Positions 58,909 through 64,000 of a stretch of DNA of 64,000 bases are shown here, one piece after another. Below the pieces are notes generated by a model. The model saw nothing but the letters and a program-made list of their open reading frames with translations. It was not told the origin of the DNA and made no database searches. The stretch comes from an uncultured Prevotellaceae bacterium (GTDB lineage: Bacteria; Bacteroidota; Bacteroidia; Bacteroidales; Bacteroidaceae), in the NCBI GenBank assembly GCA_902792635.1, contig CADBAG010000004.1:62001-126000 (forward strand), in the 5' to 3' direction. Every line of letters begins with the position of its first letter. Position 1 is the first letter of the stretch. The position numbers were made by a program, and so were the translations under genes.

Positions 58909-61900
58909 TTATTTTACCATAATCTTTTTTCCATTTCTAACATAAATACCCGGCTGTACCGGTTGACCCTGCAGGCGCTGACCACCTAAGGTATAATAGC
59001 TATCGCTGTCGTCGGGTGCAGCCAACGGGATACGGATGGCTGACGGCGTATCCCCGTCCTCAATAGCCGAGATAAAGATATATTGCTTGGCAGATGCTGT
59101 CTGCGGGATCTGCAGGTAAGCCTTGTGGGCACCGAGCTTCGTATCATCACTACTCAACTGCTTATAGAACGCCAACGTACCTTGCTTCTTATCAGTTGTC
59201 GTTGAGCCCGACTCGTCGACCTTATAATAATAAGGTGTAAAGATGTAGTTGACGTTCGAGCCGGTGGTTGTGATCGTTGAATCCGTAAGCACACCTTTCA
59301 GATAATTGGAGGATACCTTTGTCGTCGACGTATTGATATCCGGCACAAAGAGCGGCACACCTTCTGAGGGTGTCGACTGATTCGTCGTAGACAGGATGAC
59401 ACCCGTATACTTAGGAGCCACATCAATCTCCGAGGTTGTAGCGAGGTTATCGCTCACCGAGGAGACGATATTCGCCGTGACCGGACTCACACCATTCGTA
59501 AAGAGGTCCGTGAGTTCATAGCGCTCCGCCTGGTCCCGATACTCGGTGGCATAACTCTTCATCATGCCATCCAAATGATTAAACGTCTTGAACATATTCG
59601 TAACGGCGACGACACGAAGGTTAACATTCGCCAAAGCTACATCTATCGTCTTACCGGTGCCTTGTATCGTATAGAGATACCAGTTGGTCTGATCTTTGAC
59701 ACCATCGACATCAACTGTTGACGCAACGGCTTCACCTGTCAGTGCGGTACCATCTGCCGTCACTATGGAAGTACTACTTCCTCCTTTGATCAGCATGTAC
59801 ACTTTGCTGTCCGTAGGCACCGTCGGGATATGAATGGTATCGGCTACTGTACCGAACTGTATGTCATCCCCCGTACGATAGACAAGCGTTGAGCCACTTC
59901 CACGCACAGCCGAGAAACCGAGGCCCTGCGCCTCTGCTACCGCATTGCCATTGGCATCGCGCAGCTCATCACCCAACACATAGTTCCAACTGTCGCGCTT
60001 CAACGTATACTTCGCCTTACTCGAAGAATTATCTGCAGTCCAGACATCCGATGTCGTTCCCGATGTCGTCGTGGTCATATTCGAGAAGTGACTGGTACTG
60101 TATTTCTTGAAGTCCCACGTATAAGGATAGGTCTGGGTGGTGGTAGCATACTTCAGAATGGTGATGGGAGCCGACACCTCATCGAGCACATAACTACCGA
60201 CGTCCTGTTGGTCGCCTCCAGCTATATTGCTGTCTTTGGTTGTATACTCCTTTGCTGTAGCGGTGACGATACCCTGACCTGCCGATACTGTGAGTTTATC
60301 CCCAGAGAGGGAATAAGCAAAATCATCAGAGCCCTCAGTTTTTGTACTTGCCACCGAGTAAGTTGGCGCCAAAGAACTTGTATATCCAGTTGAGTTTAGC
60401 GTGAGCACCGTTGAGACTCCTTTCGGATAATAATAAGTCGTAAGCGTCATCTTCAAGTCGGTAGACAGTTTCGTTGCAGACACTGCAATCTCCTCGATAT
60501 CGACATAACCTCTGTTTGTACCCTCCGGCTGCAAGGTGAAGGTCACATCACCATCAGCCTTTACGATAAACTCCTGATAGCCTTTCTTCGTGGATCCTCC
60601 TTGACGACTACCGACACGGAAGACTTTCGTTATCTCGGTACCGTCAAGGTCCTTCAGATTCGACACTTTCACAAGGTCACCTTGCAAAGATGAATAGCGC
60701 AGCCAGCGCATACGAACATATTGTCCTGCCTTCAGATTAGGAATCGTCAGTGTGCTACCCTCCTGAAGCGTAAGTTTAGAGACTGCCGATACATTAGAAT
60801 AAGGTTGTTTGAGCTTCGCATCATTCGTAGTATAAGAGGTCTCATCATTAAAACCAGTTACATCACTACCAAATGCCTGTGCACCCGCCTTGATAAGCAA
60901 TCCGGCAGTCTCATCCATATAATAAGCATTGATGCCATTGAAAGCCGTAGCATTCGAGACATAAGGAACATTGATATAGGTCAGACTACCATTATCATAT
61001 TGCCTCACCTTGTAATAGAGCTGCCAATCCTTTGTATTGCTCTGCATCGTTGTCCAGTTCGGCACCGGGTTGATGAAGCTCCACGTATGCGTCGAGTAAG
61101 GTACCGTGATGACATAAAAGTCGGAGTTGCTGCCATCCGTAGCGGTCACTACGAGCGCACCACCATCGCCAGACCAAGTGACGACACCATCAGTGGTGAC
61201 AGAAGCACTGGTGAGATCACCCTTAGCTTTCACGGAATAAGTAACGCTGCTTCCACCATTAACTGTTTGCGTGTAGGTTGAACCAGATGTGACCGTCACA
61301 CTCTTCGTAGAAAAGTAATAATTCGAAACGTAACTAATGTAATTGGGGCAGAAGTAATCAAAGTTACCTGTACTCGTAGGCACATAGAGGTAATAGGTCT
61401 TGCCAGCCTCTAATATCTGCGTGAGCGTTTTCTCGTTTGTAGCATCAAAGGCAATCGTAGCTACCTCGGTAGCGCCTTGATACAACTTTGCTGCATTGGT
61501 ACCTCCACCATTACTATTGAAATATCCTTTCACCGTCAATGTTCCATTCGTCAATGGCGTGAAAGAGAAGTAGGTACCCATCGTAGGAGTGCCCGTCGTT
61601 GCAGCGTAGGCATGATTATAGCCTTTGGCATGCAGACAGACGATTCCCATTTGGGTGCCCGAGGAACTAAGATTTTTCAATACAGCCGTTTCCGAGGTAG
61701 AGCCAATACCAATCGTCATATAGGGGAGTTTGACGCTTGTAGCGTTAATCTCGCCCTCTGTCGTAACTTTGCTCATATCCAAGACATTGCCACTGACATA
61801 GTCGGAAGGCTCTATCTCCTGAGTAGTGATGTGGGCAGCATAATAAGCCGTGTTCGTACCATCGGAGCCGCTCACCGTCGTCCATCCGTCATTGACGAAG

Positions 61901-62511
61901 CGGAGAAAGCCATTGGCATCAATCTGCGCCACTTTCGTGTTCAAGACAGAATACGTGATGGTTGCTCCCGATGTAGTTGATGTTGCAGTGTTTGCCGTAC
62001 CACTTACAAAGAGGTCCTCCAAGCTATAGGTCTCTTCTTGGGCAGAGAAAGACACGGTGCTGCTCTTCGTATAAGTAACTACGATAGCCTGAATGGCAAC
62101 GGTTTTCGAGTATTTGTTTTTGAATTGAACCGTCGTCGCTGAACCAGACCAAACATAGGATATGAATGTACCCGCATCACTATTTAGGGACAGAGCACCA
62201 TTATCTGAACCATACAAATAAAATTTGATACTGGAAATCGCAGATCCACTGCCAGATACTTGAGCAACTTTCACTTGGTCTCCTTTCTCAAGCGTGACAT
62301 GGTCAGTGGAATAAGACACATTGGAGCCCGAAAAAGAGAATTTTATATCGCCAACCGTTGACGACGCAGTTGTTCCCGTGCTGGATGCCAGCGCGGAAGT
62401 AAAACTCAATGCTACCTCATTCGTCTGAGTATCCGCCGCACGCAACTGTAAGGAGACGATGCTAAGGAGTGCAAGTATTAAATAGTATTTCTTTAAAATA
62501 TAGCGATTCAT
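58909..62511 (-). CDS. Large secreted surface protein with Ig-like repeats
   Basis: A 1200-residue protein with a signal peptide (MNRYILKKYYLILALLSIVSLQLRA). Most is Ser/Thr/Gly-rich beta structure with repeated bacterial-Ig-like stretches (for example TYSLEDLFVSGTANTATSTTSGATITYSVLNTKVAQIDANGFLRF and SVTYSVKAKGDLTSASVTTDGVVTWSG). The C-terminus DSYYTLGGQRLQGQPVQPGIYVRNGKKIMVK resembles the short sorting tails of Prevotella secreted proteins, possibly T9SS-related. No catalytic domain is recognised; an adhesin or glycan-binding role is a guess. Promoter TAACTTTG at 62577-62584. Confidence 0.75.
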   Translation of the reverse strand: MNRYILKKYYLILALLSIVSLQLRAADTQTNEVALSFTSALASSTGTTASSTVGDIKFSFSGSNVSYSTDHVTLEKGDQVKVAQVSGSGSAISSIKFYLYGSDNGALSLNSDAGTFISYVWSGSATTVQFKNKYSKTVAIQAIVVTYTKSSTVSFSAQEETYSLEDLFVSGTANTATSTTSGATITYSVLNTKVAQIDANGFLRFVNDGWTTVSGSDGTNTAYYAAHITTQEIEPSDYVSGNVLDMSKVTTEGEINATSVKLPYMTIGIGSTSETAVLKNLSSSGTQMGIVCLHAKGYNHAYAATTGTPTMGTYFSFTPLTNGTLTVKGYFNSNGGGTNAAKLYQGATEVATIAFDATNEKTLTQILEAGKTYYLYVPTSTGNFDYFCPNYISYVSNYYFSTKSVTVTSGSTYTQTVNGGSSVTYSVKAKGDLTSASVTTDGVVTWSGDGGALVVTATDGSNSDFYVITVPYSTHTWSFINPVPNWTTMQSNTKDWQLYYKVRQYDNGSLTYINVPYVSNATAFNGINAYYMDETAGLLIKAGAQAFGSDVTGFNDETSYTTNDAKLKQPYSNVSAVSKLTLQEGSTLTIPNLKAGQYVRMRWLRYSSLQGDLVKVSNLKDLDGTEITKVFRVGSRQGGSTKKGYQEFIVKADGDVTFTLQPEGTNRGYVDIEEIAVSATKLSTDLKMTLTTYYYPKGVSTVLTLNSTGYTSSLAPTYSVASTKTEGSDDFAYSLSGDKLTVSAGQGIVTATAKEYTTKDSNIAGGDQQDVGSYVLDEVSAPITILKYATTTQTYPYTWDFKKYSTSHFSNMTTTTSGTTSDVWTADNSSSKAKYTLKRDSWNYVLGDELRDANGNAVAEAQGLGFSAVRGSGSTLVYRTGDDIQFGTVADTIHIPTVPTDSKVYMLIKGGSSTSIVTADGTALTGEAVASTVDVDGVKDQTNWYLYTIQGTGKTIDVALANVNLRVVAVTNMFKTFNHLDGMMKSYATEYRDQAERYELTDLFTNGVSPVTANIVSSVSDNLATTSEIDVAPKYTGVILSTTNQSTPSEGVPLFVPDINTSTTKVSSNYLKGVLTDSTITTTGSNVNYIFTPYYYKVDESGSTTTDKKQGTLAFYKQLSSDDTKLGAHKAYLQIPQTASAKQYIFISAIEDGDTPSAIRIPLAAPDDSDSYYTLGGQRLQGQPVQPGIYVRNGKKIMVK

Positions 62512-62576
62512 AAGGACTAATGCTTACCTTGCAATATATTGTTACCCCAACTATTGAAATCTTTTTGTTGGTTTTG

Positions 62577-62584
62577 CAAAGTTA
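62577..62584 (-). promoter_or_regulatory. -7 box of the surface-protein gene
   Basis: TAACTTTG on the minus strand, 66 bases before the ATG. Confidence 0.6.
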
Positions 62585-62712
62585 CAAAATAAGCAAATAT
62601 CGTGCAAAGGATTTCGCACAATTTTTGCGACTTTAACACTGGCGCATGGTGTCAGTGCAGGGTTGCTCCCCCTTGTTGCGGAAGGGGGCCGGAGGGTTAG
62701 TAAAGACCAGTG

Positions 62713-63151
62713 AGGGCTTTATGCCCTTCCACAAAAAATGTTCGAGCTGTACGGTTGAAATTTGGGATTCTAATAGTGGCAATAGGGAGTAGACAAACTG
62801 ACGTTAAATGCCCTCGAAGAGGGCAAACATGGTTAGCCCCACGTGAGGCGCAGCCGAAACGTGGGGTTGGAATGGTTCAAATGACCTGAATACCGGCCTC
62901 GAAGAGGGCGAACCTATAAAACCAGCACCCCGCCAAGGTTCGCCCTCTTCGAGGCCGACAGGTCAGGTTAAACCGCCAGATGTTAAACCCCAGGTTACGT
63001 CGCTGCGCTCCTTACCTGGGGCTAATCATGTGGCACCTCTCCGAGGTGCTTATTCAATGAGGACGTTAATTTTCAACCGTACAGGTCGAAAATGTTCGGC
63101 CTATTTATCTTTATCGGTTGGGTCATCATTTGTGGAAGGGCATGAAGCCCT
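62713..63151. mobile_element. Hairpin-cassette element C6, best-preserved copy with inverted ends
   Basis: Outer ends AGGGCTTTATGCCCTTCC (from 62713) and, inverted, GGAAGGGCATGAAGCCCT (to 63151). Inside these are inverted copies of the motif TTCGAGCTGTACGGTTG (62741-62757; 63074-63090). Then come hairpins GCCCTCGAAGAGGGC, CCCCACGT..ACGTGGGG, GCCTCGAAGAGGGC, a core with AGCACCCCGCC, and the mirror set ending in GCACCTCTCCGAGGTGC. No open frame of note. A MITE-like, non-autonomous element is inferred. It explains most of the 648-base gap. Confidence 0.75.
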
Positions 63152-63159
63152 TCCCTGCA

Positions 63160-63738
63160 CTATAACGAATAGTACTTTACGCAGAGGGCTTCAATGGCTG
63201 TCGGGATCATGCCGGTAACGGGCTGTCCCTGGCGGATGCGCGCACGGATGGCGGTACTGCTAATGTCGAATAATCCCATGTTATAAAGATGTACATGGGA
63301 AGGAAGGGAGGCTACGTCTATGGGACAGTCGGGGCGCGCATAGACGGCAACATCAAAGTTGGAAAGGATATAATCGGGATGGGCCCACCGGTCGAAGGCG
63401 AGCCAGTTGTCGGCTCCGATGATAAGCACAAACTGCTTATCGGGATAGTCGGCCTTGAGATGCTGCAATGTGTTCCACGTATAGGAAGGCTTGGGGAGGT
63501 GGAACTCGTAGTCGGAGGCTTTGAGACGCGGCTCCCCTAAGAGGGCGCGCTGCGTGAGGAGCAGTCGCTTGTCATCGTCGAGCAGGTCTGTCGCCGCCTT
63601 CTTGAAGGGGTTGAGGGGAGACACAAGGAACCACACCTCGTCCAAATGGGCGAGGCTCAGCAGTTCACGCGCGATGGCGATATGACCCACGTGGATGGGG
63701 TTGAAACTGCCACCAAAGATTCCGATACGAGGTTGCAT
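63160..63738 (-). CDS. nadD: Nicotinate-nucleotide adenylyltransferase
   Basis: Makes NaAD from NaMN and ATP in NAD synthesis. The 192-residue product has the HxGH nucleotidylyltransferase start RIGIFGGSFNPIHVGHIAIARELL and the late ISSTAIRARIRQGQPV, both conserved in NadD. ATG 63738 is preferred; an in-frame ATG 24 bases upstream is possible. The stop TAG lies 8 bases outside element C6. Confidence 0.94.
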   Translation of the reverse strand: MQPRIGIFGGSFNPIHVGHIAIARELLSLAHLDEVWFLVSPLNPFKKAATDLLDDDKRLLLTQRALLGEPRLKASDYEFHLPKPSYTWNTLQHLKADYPDKQFVLIIGADNWLAFDRWAHPDYILSNFDVAVYARPDCPIDVASLPSHVHLYNMGLFDISSTAIRARIRQGQPVTGMIPTAIEALCVKYYSL

Positions 63739-63803
63739 GCTATGATCGTTTATTGGTTTCACGTGGATTTTTTCACATGATCCTTTCTCACATGATTTTT
63801 TTC

Positions 63804-63852
63804 ACACGGATCTTTATTTCACACGGATCTTAAAGATTTTAAAGATTTTGCC
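63804..63852. repeat. Long inverted-repeat element, copy 3 (partial)
   Basis: Two successive CACACGGATCTT(T or A) starts, the second continuing as TAAAGATTTTAAAGATTTT like the left arm of copies 1 and 2. The right arm is missing. Confidence 0.7.
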
Positions 63853-63860
63853 AATTCTTA

Positions 63861-64000
63861 CGTAAGCACCTCGGAGAGGTGCCACATGGTTAGCCCCACG
63901 CGAGGCGAAGCCGAAACGTGGGGGTTAGTACGACGACGGTACGTTGAGATCCGGCCTCGAAGAGGGCGAACATTGGCGGGGTGCTGGTTGATAACCATGT
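63861..64000. repeat. Hairpin-cassette element C7, cut by the window edge
   Basis: GCACCTCGGAGAGGTGC, a CCCCACGC..ACGTGGGG hairpin, GGCCTCGAAGAGGGCGAAC and the core GGCGGGGTGCTGGT, then the window ends. Confidence 0.8.

Overview
The window looks like a chromosomal segment from a Bacteroidota organism, most likely Prevotella or a close relative (Prevotellaceae). The main evidence is the promoter type: about two dozen genes have the TAnnTTTG -7 box peculiar to this phylum, often with TTTG or TTG 19-20 bases upstream. Shine-Dalgarno sites are mostly weak or absent. Gene content agrees (PASTA-RluD-Ddl cluster, Bacteroidota lipoproteins, BadF-type kinase beside MurQ, GH35 enzyme, GtrA/GtrB set). 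This is inferred from sequence reading only; no database search was run. No rRNA, CRISPR array, prophage or complete insertion sequence was seen.

Layout. 0-8.5 kb: efp diverging from rpmH; a cell-wall cluster (PASTA protein, rluD, ddl, murF); an NCS2 permease; a HEPN/MNT pair; a GT14-like glycosyltransferase. 8.5-12 kb: rplM-rpsI-rpsB-tsf behind a long GC-rich leader. 12-18.4 kb: ribD diverging from prmC-recX, then comF, pyrE, an SRPBCC protein, argH and a lipoprotein. 18.4-31 kb: mutY, hcp with an FNR-type operator, a phosphoesterase, a TonB-receptor remnant, a PIN toxin-antitoxin pair, a peptidoglycan-sugar recycling operon (glycosyltransferase, AmpG-like transporter, amino-sugar kinase, murQ) and a UPF1-like helicase. 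31-40 kb: a second PIN pair, tRNA-Leu(UAA), two lipoproteins, yifB, an alpha/beta hydrolase and a GH35 beta-galactosidase. 40-47 kb: an LPS/LOS core-type cluster (five glycosyltransferases, one LPS-kinase-like protein) with a yefM-yoeB module joined to one glycosyltransferase. 47-58 kb: a DUF234-type ATPase, a deacetylase-GtrB-GtrA-GT87 operon, sucCD, a sialate O-acetylesterase and an AGCS symporter. 58-64 kb: tRNA-Gln(UUG), an 85-residue protein beside a 1200-residue surface protein, and nadD.

The most unusual content lies between genes. At least seven cassettes, mostly at gene 3' ends, are built from small hairpins whose stems differ between copies while keeping base pairing. One copy (62713-63151) has matching inverted ends and resembles a non-autonomous mobile element. 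Three other families are also present: 30-bp GGGCGGCC hairpins, 130-bp elements with 27-bp inverted arms, and short tandem repeats. In at least seven genes (ribD, mutY, a GT at 43212, GT87, sucD, the DUF234 ATPase, and the GH35 or kinase genes next to tandem repeats) the stop codon, and sometimes the last 1-12 codons, lies inside a repeat. The repeats therefore appear to reshape protein C-termini and 3' UTRs.
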